The position numbers and the translations under genes are program-made. A model generated the notes under the pieces. The model was given only the letters and a program-made list of their open reading frames with translations. It was not told where the DNA came from and did not search any database. This document shows positions 9,092 through 17,977 of a DNA stretch of 64,000 nucleotides, in pieces (positions within the stretch are counted from its first letter, which is position 1; the number at the start of each line of letters is the position of its first letter). This stretch comes from Alphaproteobacteria bacterium (GTDB lineage: Bacteria > Pseudomonadota > Alphaproteobacteria > SMXS01): contig JANQQJ010000025.1 in NCBI GenBank assembly GCA_028284945.1, positions 1 to 64,000 on the forward strand, read 5' to 3'.

Positions 9092-9874
9092 ATGGAATTC
9101 GTTGAAGCACGCGATGCACAACACATGGATGGCATGCGCCTGGCACTGACGATCAATGTCTGCGGCCCTTGGAGCGAAGCCGCCAAGAATATCCTGGAAG
9201 TCAAAGACATTCCCTATACGCCTGTCGCGCAATATGGCGGCGGGGAAAACCCGGACCTGGTCGCCTGGACCGGTCACGGCAACGCGCCGGTTGCGGTTTG
9301 GGAGAACGAGCCGCCGCGCGCAGGCTGGGCGGAAATTCTGATGCTCGCGGAACGTCTGGCGCCCGAGCCTGCGCTGCTGCCGGAAGATCCGGGGCTCCGT
9401 GCCCAGGTATTCGGGATTTCCAACGAACTGGCGGGCGAGTGGGGTTTTGGCTGGTGCCGCCGCATCATCATGTTCCCGCCGCCTGAAGCGCCGGAAGATG
9501 TCGGTGGCGAGACCATGCGTATGCTGCGCAAGCGCTATGGCCACACGCCGCAGCCCTATGAACAGGCGCCGCATCGGTGTGTCCAGATTCTGGATTTCCT
9601 GCGCGATACGCTTGACGCCCAAAAAGCCAAGGGCAGCCAGTACCTTGTTGGCGATGGGCTGACAGCGGCCGACATCTACTGGGCGACATTCTCGCAGCTC
9701 TTGGAACCTATGTCGGAAGACCGCAACCCGGTCTCCGGCCCCATGCGGGACGCCTATGGCAATGTTGGCGACATTGTTGAAGGGGCGAAGCACCCGATCC
9801 TCTATGCGCACCGGGATTTCATCTTCGATGAACATCTGACCCTCCCGCTCGATTTCATGGATACGCGCGCCTAA
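9092..9874 (+). CDS. Glutathione S-transferase-like protein
   Basis: A 260-residue two-domain protein. The first 80 residues look like a thioredoxin-fold GST domain (LTINVCGPWSEAAKNILEVKDIPY, with NAPVAVWENEPP as the cis-Pro segment, then a GWAEILMLAERLAP helix). The rest is helical like the GST C-domain, including LVGDGLTAADIYWATF, the typical N-capping box region. The normal Ser/Tyr catalytic position is not clear, so it may not conjugate glutathione. It lies 11 bp after the LLM gene and 42 bp before the first VOC gene. Confidence 0.82.
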   Translation: MEFVEARDAQHMDGMRLALTINVCGPWSEAAKNILEVKDIPYTPVAQYGGGENPDLVAWTGHGNAPVAVWENEPPRAGWAEILMLAERLAPEPALLPEDPGLRAQVFGISNELAGEWGFGWCRRIIMFPPPEAPEDVGGETMRMLRKRYGHTPQPYEQAPHRCVQILDFLRDTLDAQKAKGSQYLVGDGLTAADIYWATFSQLLEPMSEDRNPVSGPMRDAYGNVGDIVEGAKHPILYAHRDFIFDEHLTLPLDFMDTRA

Positions 9875-9916
9875 CCCGTTCTATCATCTCCTCCAGATGA
9901 CATTCAGGGGGAGATC

Positions 9917-10510
9917 ATGAGCGAACCAGTCGTTTACGGCATGCACCATGTCGGCATTCACGTACCGGACCTGGAGGCGGGCCGCAAATTCTATGAGGAC
10001 GTATTCGGCTTCGAGGTTATCGGCGTCGATAACTGGGATGAGGGCAACAAGGACGTCAACGCCTATGTCGGTATGGATGAAAGCTCGGCCGACAGCTACA
10101 TGCTGCGCGGTGCGAATATCTGCATCGAGATCTGGTGTTACCGCACGCCGGAGTCGCGATATGAACCGGGTGACCGGGTCGCGGCGGACCATGGATATAC
10201 CCATTTGTGCTTCACGGTCAGCGACTTTGAGGCAGTCCTTGAAAAGTTCCTGGCTGCCGGGGGTTCGATCATCAAGCCGCTGACCAATGCGCGGCCCGGC
10301 GGATCCCGCATCCATTATTGCCGCGATCCGTTCGGCAACATCATCGAAATCCTGCAAATGCCCAAGGGCGGTGGGTTGGAATCCTTGGAAGGGATCGCCA
10401 AGGAAGGCGTCTATGGGCCGCCGCCAGACCGCTACTACATCTTTGAAAATGGTGAGTTCGCGGGCATGCGCGACCGGTCCAAGCTTCCTTACAGACGAGA
10501 AGACGCATGA
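9917..10510 (+). CDS. VOC-family (glyoxalase/extradiol-dioxygenase fold) protein
   Basis: A 197-residue protein with paired beta-alpha-beta-beta-beta modules. Candidate metal ligands are His in MHHVGIH at the N-terminus, His in GYTHLCF in the middle, and Glu in DPFGNIIEILQ near residue 140. The last 50 residues are an extra tail. GGGGAG precedes the ATG. Members catalyse isomerisation, dioxygenation or epimerisation, and the precise reaction cannot be read. The stop overlaps the next VOC gene by four bases (ATGA), so the two are translationally coupled. Confidence 0.9.
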   Translation: MSEPVVYGMHHVGIHVPDLEAGRKFYEDVFGFEVIGVDNWDEGNKDVNAYVGMDESSADSYMLRGANICIEIWCYRTPESRYEPGDRVAADHGYTHLCFTVSDFEAVLEKFLAAGGSIIKPLTNARPGGSRIHYCRDPFGNIIEILQMPKGGGLESLEGIAKEGVYGPPPDRYYIFENGEFAGMRDRSKLPYRREDA

Positions 10511-10977
10511 TTAGAGGTGTTCACCACACATCGATCTCGACGCCGGATATGGACCGGGCTTTGCGCTTCTACCGCGACTTGTTGGGCGTTGAGGTGGTCT
10601 TCGAGGTGCCGTTTGACGGCGCGGAGATTGAGGCCATCACCGCCTTGCCGGGGGCCAAGGGCCGGGTGGCGATGCTGCGTGCGGCCAATTTGCACATTGA
10701 ATTGTTTGAATATGCTGCGCCGGAGGCAGCGCCCAATGTCACCACAACCGATGGACCGCGCCCGGTCAACAATCATGGTTTGACGCATCTATGCTTCGAT
10801 GTCACCGATCTGCCGGCTGAATATGAAAGGCTGAAAGCCGCCGGCGTCGAGTTCCACTGCCCGCCGACGCATCTGGGCCGCGGTGTGCGCACCACTTATG
10901 CCCGCGACCCGGACGGCAATGTGGTGGAGCTGCAGGAAATCCTGAACCCAAAAAGCCGCATGCGGATGGATTTTTGA
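10507..10977 (+). CDS. VOC-family protein (paralogue of the preceding gene)
   Basis: A 156-residue VOC domain protein sharing layout with its upstream neighbour: HHTSIS at the start, NHGLTHLCFDV in the middle, and RDPDGNVVELQEI at the end. These supply the expected His/His/Glu metal ligands. The ATGA overlap with the first VOC gene and their similarity suggest a local duplication, and the products may form a heterodimer. It is the last gene of the LLM-GST-VOC-VOC run. The next gene starts 13 bp later but encodes an unrelated secreted protein. Confidence 0.9.
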   Translation: MIRGVHHTSISTPDMDRALRFYRDLLGVEVVFEVPFDGAEIEAITALPGAKGRVAMLRAANLHIELFEYAAPEAAPNVTTTDGPRPVNNHGLTHLCFDVTDLPAEYERLKAAGVEFHCPPTHLGRGVRTTYARDPDGNVVELQEILNPKSRMRMDF

Positions 10978-10990
10978 GCTTGGTTTCGCG

Positions 10991-12739
10991 ATGAGCGCTT
11001 GTATTCGTCTTCTGTTGACCAGCGTCCTCTCGGTGACCCTATCGGCGGTCCAAGCCGAGGCGCGAAACTGGGCGCCGCCACACGAAGACGTGCTGGAGGC
11101 AGACATTTCCGGCTACGGAATCGTGCGGAAGATGCCCACTACGGAAGCGAACCTGGCGCTTCAGAAGGATCTGCGTGACAGGATCGCGAGCCTGCCTGCC
11201 GAAGATGCGCAACTTCGCGCGGACATGATCACCTATCACAACGAACTGTCGCCGTTCTACATGGCCTACATCGCGCGGTCGTTTCTTGCGGCGGGGGATC
11301 CGGATGCCGCGATCGAGTGGTATCTGCACGGTCAGATACGCCTGCTTTTTGACGGGCTCATCTGTATTGATACGACCTCTGCCGACGCTCGGTATTTCTA
11401 TGCCCAGAACGCACCTGACGTTGGAGCATATATCCAGAATCATCCGACACGGGCGGGAGAGATTCTTGAGAAACTTGTTGAGGACCCGAAGATTATCGCG
11501 GGAACCGCCACACCGCTCTGGATTTGCGGCGTGGGTGTTGGCCGACATCCAAAGGACGCACCCAAAGACGAATTCGGACGGACACTAAGGCTCCAACCTG
11601 TCGATGTCTGGCCTGGGGTCTATGCGTCTGTCATTGAGTCCCACCGTAGAATGGCGGCGCGTCTGCAGCAGTCGATGGACGATCCGGTCTCATTGGATGA
11701 GAGCATTGCGGCGCGTGTTGAGACGTTAGCAGACAACCAATTCAGCACGACGGAAGCCCATTGGCTTGATAATAAGCGCGCCGTGTGGCTCGGCTATGAA
11801 GACAAGACGCCGTTCGTGGAGATCTGGACAAAAGGGCACGGTGTCTCACGCGCGAAGATTGACGGGCCGATTAAAGAACTCCGATGCGCATCAAACGGGA
11901 ACATTCTCATCGTCACATCGCTTGAACGATATGATCGAGATACGAAGGAGCCCGGGGTCGTTTCGTATTTGCATGGACGTCTAGAGGACCTGCAATCCGA
12001 CCAGAAGACTTTTTTGCGCCGCATCGAAAAGCCGAGGCACCGATGGTACGGCGATGATGCCTACTACCAGACCGACCTTCGCCAAAGTCCATTCGATTGC
12101 GCCCTAATCCGCGCGCCCAAGTTCTTGCAGGATGTGCCTAGTGCGGCGCTCTGGTCCGACCTGGGCCGTGGAAGGGGCTACCTCCATACCGGCCGGGAGC
12201 GGGAAGGCGGCGATGTCGGTATGTTTTACTATACCGATGCCGGCAAGGGGCCGTTAAAGCTATCCGACAATCCCTACGGTGTATTTTGCCTTAAGGACTT
12301 GCCGTTCCGTGATGCTGTACTGCTGACAGGTTGCCGCGATATGGGCAAGAGCATGCCTGGTGCTCGCTATCGCGGTGAAGTGCCTGTGGTGTGGTTGGAA
12401 CTCGAAGGTGATACGCCACGTATTGCTACGACATCGCTGCCTTTGCACCCGCAGGAAAGCAGGATGACGCAACTATTCATGACTGCTCGCGGTTTTGTAC
12501 GGCTAATTCCTTACCGAAAGACTGCCATTGGTGACATGGCAGGCGGCGTCTATCTCTACCGGACTGATAGATCCATGAGGAAGCTGTGGGAGGGTGTCAC
12601 CGACGCAGGCGATTTATCGCCAGACGGATGCTCACTTGTCTTCAAGGGCAGGCCGACTGTGGGCGCGAGCTCCAATCCGCTACGCTACAATATCTATGCG
12701 CTTGACCTTTGCGTCTCCATTCCTGAGTCGGATGACTAG
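10991..12739 (+). CDS. Secreted protein of unknown function with beta-propeller-like C-terminus
   Basis: A 582-residue protein I do not recognise. It has a clear signal peptide: Arg near the N-terminus, a hydrophobic stretch LLLTSVLSVTLSAVQA, then a cut near AEA-R. Residues about 60-130 form helical pairs typical of TPR-like folds (FYMAYIARSFLAAGDPDAAI). From about residue 240 the sequence is strand-rich and contains GDLSPDGCSLVFKG, the sort of repeat motif seen in TolB/PD40 propellers. Several Cys residues in the mature part could form disulfides in the periplasm. Base composition is somewhat lower in G+C than its neighbours. Confidence 0.75.
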   Translation: MSACIRLLLTSVLSVTLSAVQAEARNWAPPHEDVLEADISGYGIVRKMPTTEANLALQKDLRDRIASLPAEDAQLRADMITYHNELSPFYMAYIARSFLAAGDPDAAIEWYLHGQIRLLFDGLICIDTTSADARYFYAQNAPDVGAYIQNHPTRAGEILEKLVEDPKIIAGTATPLWICGVGVGRHPKDAPKDEFGRTLRLQPVDVWPGVYASVIESHRRMAARLQQSMDDPVSLDESIAARVETLADNQFSTTEAHWLDNKRAVWLGYEDKTPFVEIWTKGHGVSRAKIDGPIKELRCASNGNILIVTSLERYDRDTKEPGVVSYLHGRLEDLQSDQKTFLRRIEKPRHRWYGDDAYYQTDLRQSPFDCALIRAPKFLQDVPSAALWSDLGRGRGYLHTGREREGGDVGMFYYTDAGKGPLKLSDNPYGVFCLKDLPFRDAVLLTGCRDMGKSMPGARYRGEVPVVWLELEGDTPRIATTSLPLHPQESRMTQLFMTARGFVRLIPYRKTAIGDMAGGVYLYRTDRSMRKLWEGVTDAGDLSPDGCSLVFKGRPTVGASSNPLRYNIYALDLCVSIPESDD

Positions 12740-12789
12740 ATGTCGCGGCTACGTGAGGATGGATACTTCTAAGCCAGTTTCAATTGAAG

Positions 12790-12857
12790 CGTCATACCGG
12801 CCCTTCTACACCGTCTGCAGGCGTCGCTCTGGACCCCGGTCTCCGCCGGGGTGACGA
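12790..12857. repeat. Dispersed intergenic repeat (GTCATACC ... GGGGTGACGA type)
   Basis: In the gap between two convergent genes. It contains the perfect hairpin ACCCCGG (12833-12839) with CCGGGGT (12846-12852), a preceding CTGG and a following GACGA. This pattern matches the short palindromic repeat often scattered between proteobacterial genes. Here it can also serve as a bidirectional terminator. Confidence 0.6.
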
Positions 12858-12879
12858 TAGTGGGGTGGCTAGATAAAGA

Positions 12880-13413
12880 CTATTCCGGTTTCGGATAGCT
12901 CGGCGGGATCGGGATATCCGGCACTCCCTGGACCTTTTTCAAATCGGTCACAAAGCCGCTGGCGGAGCCGTCTTGCAGCCAGCCTGACTGGGTAAGCTGT
13001 GCGGTATCCGCGCCCGTCAGCCTGAATGTGCCGTGGCCGACAATACCGGGAAAGTCGGCGCCCTCAGGCTGGTCGGCTTCGATGTAATAGAAGGTGTCGG
13101 CTGTTTCAGGCAGCAGCACCGCATATTCGGTCACGTTGTGCCCGGCGCTCACGTTCCACCAATTGATCTTGATCGTATAGGCGCCGCCTTTCTCGGTGAG
13201 AAAGTGGACGTAGAGATTCTTGCCAACCTTATGGTCCGTTGCCCCGGATTGGTTGATCGTCGCCCGCGTATGCGCCTCAAGGCTTTGCCAGATCGTACCG
13301 GCGAGCGGTGCGGCGTCAGCCGGCTCATCAGCGACAGCGGCGGGGGTGCCAGCGAGAATTGCGAAAACGCCGATCACATGGAGTAACGGGTGAAAACGTT
13401 TGTTCATGACCAA
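12880..13413 (-). CDS. Secreted hypothetical protein
   Basis: A 177-residue protein with an N-terminal signal peptide (basic start, hydrophobic HVIGVFAILAGTPAAVA, then acidic DEPADAA). The mature part begins LAGTIWQSLEA and has alternating strands, including YTIKINWWNVSAGHN and HGTFRLTGADTAQLTQSG. This suggests a small all-beta periplasmic domain. It ends with a Pro-rich tail. I do not recognise the family. It faces the unknown secreted gene at 10991 and lies just upstream, on the same strand, of nothing obviously related in function. Confidence 0.75.
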   Translation of the reverse strand: MVMNKRFHPLLHVIGVFAILAGTPAAVADEPADAAPLAGTIWQSLEAHTRATINQSGATDHKVGKNLYVHFLTEKGGAYTIKINWWNVSAGHNVTEYAVLLPETADTFYYIEADQPEGADFPGIVGHGTFRLTGADTAQLTQSGWLQDGSASGFVTDLKKVQGVPDIPIPPSYPKPE

Positions 13414-13444
13414 TACTCCATGCGATCTGGTTTTCTGTGAGCCG

Positions 13445-14044
13445 CTAGCGGGGGTCGAGACCCTTTTCGGCGCGGTACTTGTTCATGCGCTCCGCATCGC
13501 CACTCAGACGTTCACCGAGTTCTTCCTCGGAAATCGTGCCCGCCATGTGGCGGCCGGCATTCTTGCCATTATACATGATTTTCTTCACCGGCGTGACGGC
13601 GATGATCGTGCGCAGCGGCGAATCGAGTAGATTGTAGAAGAACTCTTCACCGGCCTTGTTGTCCGGGTTCAGCTTTTGCGACAGCGCGGTATAGAACCAG
13701 TGCTTGGTCTCATCGTCGTTGAAGAACTCAGCTGTCCCTTTAAAGGTGATCGCGCCGCCCGGCAGGTCATCCGTGACCGGCATGCCGACCGGATAGCCAT
13801 GGCTGGATACGTTGACCGACACCCGATTGTCGCGCTTGATCGCGACCGCGCGGTGGCGGTGCTCAGCAAAGGTGATCCAGATCTTGCCATCGTGCCAGAC
13901 GAAAGCGTGGGTCACGCCGACCGGCCAGCCGTCCTTGGTGCCCCACATCAGCACGCATTCGACGGATGTGTTCATAAGGGTGTCGATCTCTTCATCCGTG
14001 AACGGATAGATCGAAACAATTTCGTGGTCATGAGTCTGTGCCAT
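13445..14044 (-). CDS. Pyridoxamine 5'-phosphate oxidase-fold flavin protein
   Basis: A 199-residue split-barrel flavin-binding protein. After residue 20 it runs MNTSVECVLMWGTKDGWPVGVTHAFV and then IWITFAEHRHRAVAIKRDNRVSVNV, the common PPOX-class pattern for binding FMN or F420. The Lys/Arg-rich strand KRDNRVSV should contact the flavin phosphate. The chosen ATG has GGGGAGAC upstream. A longer in-frame version lacks one. It lies 99 bp downstream of an LLM oxidoreductase on the same strand, so both could handle one flavin/F420 redox step. Confidence 0.85.
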   Translation of the reverse strand: MAQTHDHEIVSIYPFTDEEIDTLMNTSVECVLMWGTKDGWPVGVTHAFVWHDGKIWITFAEHRHRAVAIKRDNRVSVNVSSHGYPVGMPVTDDLPGGAITFKGTAEFFNDDETKHWFYTALSQKLNPDNKAGEEFFYNLLDSPLRTIIAVTPVKKIMYNGKNAGRHMAGTISEEELGERLSGDAERMNKYRAEKGLDPR

Positions 14045-14143
14045 GTGTCTCCCCTGAGTTGGATGGCTTAAGTAAGTTACCTGCGGGATCAAGCAGTATC
14101 CGGCTTGCCTGCAAAAAACAAGCAGCTTGGATTGTTTTTGGCG

Positions 14144-15016
14144 TCACTTCTGGTAGGCCGCGATGGCATCTGCATGGGCATGCATCTGCTCAAAGGCGGC
14201 ATCGCGATTGTCGTTCGGCAGGTTGAGCACCATCCGCTCAACACCATGTTCTTCCAGAAAGTCGATAAACTTGGGCTCGGGTGGCAGGCCCATGGCACTG
14301 ATCGACGTGCGCGCCACGCCCGCTTCTTCTTCCAGCCTGCGGGTTTCTGCGTTTATCTCAGGCAACGCGTCGAGCGAATTCAGCTTGCCTGCAAGCGAAT
14401 CATGCCATTCGGTCGCAAAGACCGGTAGCCAGCCATTCCCCAGCGCAACAACCCGTTTGAGAATATTGGGGCCAGCCCCTGCAATCAGGATCGGTGGGTG
14501 GGGCTGCTGAACCGGTTTTGGCCATTGCCACGAGCGGGTGATCTTGACCAGGTCGCCATCATATTCGGCTTCTTCCTGGGTCCAGAACTGCTTCATGGCC
14601 GCCAACCGCTCGCGGGTAATTTTGAAGCGGTCTTGGAAGGCGACCCGGTGATTCTCCATCTCCGGCGGGTTCCACCCGGCACCGACGCCGAAAATCATCC
14701 GGCCGTTCGATATCTGGTCAATGGTGGAAACGGCTTTGGCACAGTTGATTGGATCATGTTGCGGGACGATGCAGATCGCCGTGCCCAGATTGATTTTGCT
14801 GGTCACTGCGGCCGCCGCGCCCAGAGCGACAAACGGGTCAAACATGCTGCGATAGGCCATCGGCACCTCGCCACCCAGGGCGAACTGTGTGTCGACCGGG
14901 ATATGCGAATGTTCCGACACGAACATTGATTCAAATCCTAGCCTCTCCGCTTCAATTGCTATTTCAGTAGGAGTTGCGCTGAAGTGGGTGGAAAAGATGC
15001 TGACGCCGAATTTCAT
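14144..15016 (-). CDS. LLM-class flavin (F420-type) oxidoreductase
   Basis: A 290-residue luciferase-like TIM-barrel enzyme, paralogous to those at 8208 and 53143. It begins MKFGVSIFSTHFS, has FVSEHSHIP, then ISNGRMIFGVGAGWNPPEM and PHPPILIAGAGP, all standard for the group. GAGGAAAC before the ATG at 15016 fixes the start. The extra N-terminal 32 codons seen upstream have no ribosome site. It is divergent from the ABM monooxygenase gene at 15163, with a 146-bp shared promoter region. Confidence 0.9.
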   Translation of the reverse strand: MKFGVSIFSTHFSATPTEIAIEAERLGFESMFVSEHSHIPVDTQFALGGEVPMAYRSMFDPFVALGAAAAVTSKINLGTAICIVPQHDPINCAKAVSTIDQISNGRMIFGVGAGWNPPEMENHRVAFQDRFKITRERLAAMKQFWTQEEAEYDGDLVKITRSWQWPKPVQQPHPPILIAGAGPNILKRVVALGNGWLPVFATEWHDSLAGKLNSLDALPEINAETRRLEEEAGVARTSISAMGLPPEPKFIDFLEEHGVERMVLNLPNDNRDAAFEQMHAHADAIAAYQK

Positions 15017-15162
15017 GGGTGTTTCCTCTGGCCGGGTGGTTTCGCGGCCAAGGTTCTGGATTTCAGTCGTCCGCACAAGAAAAATCACGCGTGCTGACTT
15101 TTTGTTTCCCACGGTCTAGGCTTTTGCGAGACTGAAGACATCAATCCAAGGGGGAGACTAAA

Positions 15163-15510
15163 TTGATCATCGTCGTAGCCAAGCTTGTATTCCAAGACCA
15201 GGCAGCCCGTGACCGGGCGGTCGAGCTTTCAACGCCTATTCAGATGGCGACACGGAACGAAGAGAAGGGCTGTCAGGACTATTGTTTTGCCCCCGATCCT
15301 GGCGTGCCTAACGTGATTCAGGTCTATGAGCTCTGGGACACAGGCAATGACCTGGTCGAGCATTTCAAGCACCCGAATTATACCGCCATGGTCGAGGTGC
15401 TGGGCAACGCCGGGATCGTCGAGTCGATCAACGCCGCCTATGACACCCATAAGAGCATGCCCGTCTATCTTGAAGACGGTAGCGCCCGTGACAAATTCTG
15501 GGACGACTGA
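15163..15510 (+). CDS. Antibiotic biosynthesis monooxygenase (ABM) domain protein
   Basis: A 115-residue ferredoxin-like dimeric alpha/beta-barrel protein. It opens IIVVAKLVF and carries the typical EEKGCQDYCFAPDPG and VIQVYELWD segments, with HFKHPNY as the usual His-containing helix start. It uses a TTG start preceded by GGGGGAG at good spacing. Members are cofactor-free monooxygenases or stress-related heme-like enzymes, and the specific reaction is not known. The next gene starts six bases after its stop, so co-translation with the amidohydrolase is likely. Confidence 0.87.
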   Translation: MIIVVAKLVFQDQAARDRAVELSTPIQMATRNEEKGCQDYCFAPDPGVPNVIQVYELWDTGNDLVEHFKHPNYTAMVEVLGNAGIVESINAAYDTHKSMPVYLEDGSARDKFWDD

Positions 15511-15516
15511 TCCATC

Positions 15517-16509
15517 ATGAATGACCTGGTGATCGACCTGCACGCCCACACGGTGTTCGAAGAAGGCTTCGGACAGGCGGGGAAATATGGGCCCGAACTC
15601 GCCAAGGACGAGCAGGGCGTGCCCTATTTCCGGTTCGGCGGCTATCAGATGAAGCCGATGGACTACACCGGCACCATCTTCATGGATGTGAATAAGCGGC
15701 TGGACGCGATGGAGCAGCATGGCTGCGATATGCAGATGCTGTCAGCCAACCCGCTGACCTGGTTTCACCATATCGATGCCGCGGATGCGATCCATTTCTG
15801 CAAGGTGCAGAACGACGCGATGGCGAAACTCTGCAGTGACCATCCGGACAAGTTTCTGGGATCGGCCTCGCTGCCGATGCAGGATGTCGATGCAGCGATG
15901 GAAGAACTGAACCGCTGTATCAACGATCTGGGCATGGTCGCGCCCTATGTCGGCACCAACTATCCCTATGATCTGGATGATGCGCGACTGGACGACTTTT
16001 ACCGGCTGCTGGTCGATCTCGATGTGCCGCTGTTCTTCCATCCGGCCTCGACCGGTGGTGTCACGGGTCCCGATGATCCGCGAATGAGCCGGTTCGACAT
16101 GACGCTTCTGTTGGGGTATCCGTATGAGGAAACCATGGCGATTGCCCAGCTGATCTTCGGCGGTGTGTTGGACCGGCATCCGGATTTGGATATCTGCATG
16201 TCGCATGGCGGTGGCGCCATTGCGTTCTTGCTGGCGCGCTTCGAGGGCATGTCAAAATTTCGCGACTGGGCGCCGGATTCGGTCAAGGAACACGGCTTTC
16301 AAGCAGTCCTTCAACGCATGTGGTTCGATGCCCATGTCGATGGCGAAGCCGCACACCAGATGCTGATCGACGTGGTCGGTGAGGACCGGCTTGTTTATGG
16401 AACAAATTTCGGTGGCTGGGATACGCCGCCTAAGGCCGACGCTTTCGCAGCCAGCCTGTGCGGCAATGCCCGCAAACTGCTGCGCATGGATAAGCAGCAA
16501 GCGGCTTGA
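15517..16509 (+). CDS. Amidohydrolase-2 (ACMSD-like decarboxylase/hydrolase) family protein
   Basis: A 330-residue TIM-barrel metalloenzyme. Metal ligands are visible as H9-A-H11 near the start, His175 in FFHPAS and His230 in SHGGG. The late Asp usually found in a GSD/GTD strand is here in GTNFGGWD (Asn297, Asp302), a variant arrangement. Family members decarboxylate aromatic or dienoic acids (ACMSD, gamma-resorcylate) or hydrolyse meta-cleavage lactones. It is tightly linked to the ABM gene before it and the imidazolone-type amidohydrolase after it. Confidence 0.88.
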   Translation: MNDLVIDLHAHTVFEEGFGQAGKYGPELAKDEQGVPYFRFGGYQMKPMDYTGTIFMDVNKRLDAMEQHGCDMQMLSANPLTWFHHIDAADAIHFCKVQNDAMAKLCSDHPDKFLGSASLPMQDVDAAMEELNRCINDLGMVAPYVGTNYPYDLDDARLDDFYRLLVDLDVPLFFHPASTGGVTGPDDPRMSRFDMTLLLGYPYEETMAIAQLIFGGVLDRHPDLDICMSHGGGAIAFLLARFEGMSKFRDWAPDSVKEHGFQAVLQRMWFDAHVDGEAAHQMLIDVVGEDRLVYGTNFGGWDTPPKADAFAASLCGNARKLLRMDKQQAA

Positions 16510-16524
16510 TTGAGGAGAATGGCA

Positions 16525-17835
16525 ATGACTGCTGAAAAACTGGTGCTGACAGGCGCCAAGCTGTTTACGGGAACCAGCGAAGAAGCGATCGAAGACGGTG
16601 CCGTCTGGGTCGATGGCGAGATGATCCGTTATGCGGGGCCTGCTGGAAACTTGCCCAAGGCAGCGGCTGACCTGCCGCATTACGATGTGGGCGGGCAGTT
16701 CGTCATGCCAGGGATGACCGAATCCCATTCGCACTTGTCGTTCTCCGACAATAGCCCGTTTGAATTGGGCCAGCCGACCTCTGAAGCCGCCATGATGGCG
16801 TCTGTTCGCAACGCACGCATGATGCTCGGAGCGGGCTTCACCTCGGCGATCAGCTTCGGTTCCGTGCACAAGGTTGACGTTCACCTCAAAGCAGCCATTG
16901 AAGCGGGCAAAATTCCAGGACCGCGCCTGCGGCCGGGCGGCAAAGACATTGGTACGACAGCCAGCAATGTGGATTCTCCGGGTGGCCTCAGCATGATTGC
17001 CAACGGCCCCTGGGACCTACGGACGATTGTGCGCAAACAGCGCGTTGATGGTGTTGAGATCATCAAGATTTTCTTGGACGGCGAAGGCTTCAGAAGCCAG
17101 TCACCGGCGGGCGAACTGTCCTTTACCGATGAGGAAGTGGCCGCTGTTGTCGATGAAGCGCATCGCCATGGCCAGCGCGTCGCCTGCCATTCGCGTGGCG
17201 CTGATGCGGTCAAACAGGCGGTGCGTCACGGCGTCGACCTGATCGGGCATGGCAATTATGTCGATGACGAAGGCATCGATATGCTGAAGAAGGTGCGTGA
17301 TAAGGTCTCTGTCGGCCCCGCCATCGCCTGGGAAGTGACTTTTGTCGAAAATATGGCGAGTTTTGGTTTTGGGCCCGACAGCGACAACTACAAACACTAT
17401 ACCGGTGAGATTGAGGCCACCAAGATCGCCATGAAGAAGTATCAGGCGGCGGGCATCAAAACGCCGATCGGCGGTGACTATGGTATTTCGATCGCGCCAC
17501 ATGGCGCTTATGCCAAGGACCTACAATATTATGTCGACCTGTTTGGGTTTACGCCCGGTTATGCATTGCTTTGCGCCACGGCGCAGGGCGGCGCGGCGGC
17601 TGATCCCGAAGGCATGATCGGCACTCTGGAAGAGGGCAAATACGCCGATCTGGTCATCGTCAATGGCGACCCGCTGGCCGACATCACTGTGCTGCAGGAT
17701 CACAGCAAGATTACCGCGGTGATGAAAGGCGGGCATCTCTATCAAGGGCTGACGGTTGAAGAGCCGTTCAACCGGCAGGTGGCGGATGTGCTGCCGGCGG
17801 CGGCCCCGGCGCCGGTGCTCGAACCCGCGCAATAG
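16525..17835 (+). CDS. Imidazolonepropionase/prolidase-like amidohydrolase-1
   Basis: A 436-residue metal-dependent hydrolase of the composite-domain amidohydrolase group. The HxH pair is H68 and H70 in MPGMTESHSHLSF. A Lys in VEIIKIFLDGEG may be the carbamylated ligand, followed by CHSRG and DLIGHGNY as the next His ligands, and GTLEEGKYADLVIVNGDPL closes the small beta-sandwich domain. GAGGAG seven bases before the ATG at 16525 decides the start. The last 20 residues are Ala/Pro-rich. Likely substrates are cyclic amides, dipeptides or similar. It lies 15 bp after the ACMSD-like gene. Confidence 0.88.
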   Translation: MTAEKLVLTGAKLFTGTSEEAIEDGAVWVDGEMIRYAGPAGNLPKAAADLPHYDVGGQFVMPGMTESHSHLSFSDNSPFELGQPTSEAAMMASVRNARMMLGAGFTSAISFGSVHKVDVHLKAAIEAGKIPGPRLRPGGKDIGTTASNVDSPGGLSMIANGPWDLRTIVRKQRVDGVEIIKIFLDGEGFRSQSPAGELSFTDEEVAAVVDEAHRHGQRVACHSRGADAVKQAVRHGVDLIGHGNYVDDEGIDMLKKVRDKVSVGPAIAWEVTFVENMASFGFGPDSDNYKHYTGEIEATKIAMKKYQAAGIKTPIGGDYGISIAPHGAYAKDLQYYVDLFGFTPGYALLCATAQGGAAADPEGMIGTLEEGKYADLVIVNGDPLADITVLQDHSKITAVMKGGHLYQGLTVEEPFNRQVADVLPAAAPAPVLEPAQ

Positions 17836-17846
17836 AGATTCAGATG

Positions 17847-17943
17847 CCCCTCACCCGGTTCTCGCTGCGCTACTAACCACCCCCTCCCCTGAGGGGAGAG
17901 GGAAGTGAGGCCGAGCAGCGCGACGGCCGATCAGGGTGAGGGG
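17847..17943. repeat. Dispersed hairpin repeat (CCCCTCACCC ... GGGTGAGGGG)
   Basis: Outer arms CCCCTCACCC (17847-17856) and GGGTGAGGGG (17934-17943) are perfect complements, and a second hairpin, CCCTCCCC with GGGGAGAGGG, sits inside. It fills the gap between the amidohydrolase and P450 genes. Such elements are typical multi-copy intergenic repeats. The P450 frame reads open back into it, which is why the upstream GTG at 17936 was rejected as start. Confidence 0.75.
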
Positions 17944-17977
17944 GCCGATACTTAGAAAGTCATTGAAGGATAACCCC

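Noticed and set aside
17936-17977. Longer P450 start at an upstream GTG
   Set aside because: The extra codons lie in the CCCCTCACCC-type repeat and lack a ribosome site. GAAGGA sits before the ATG at 17978.
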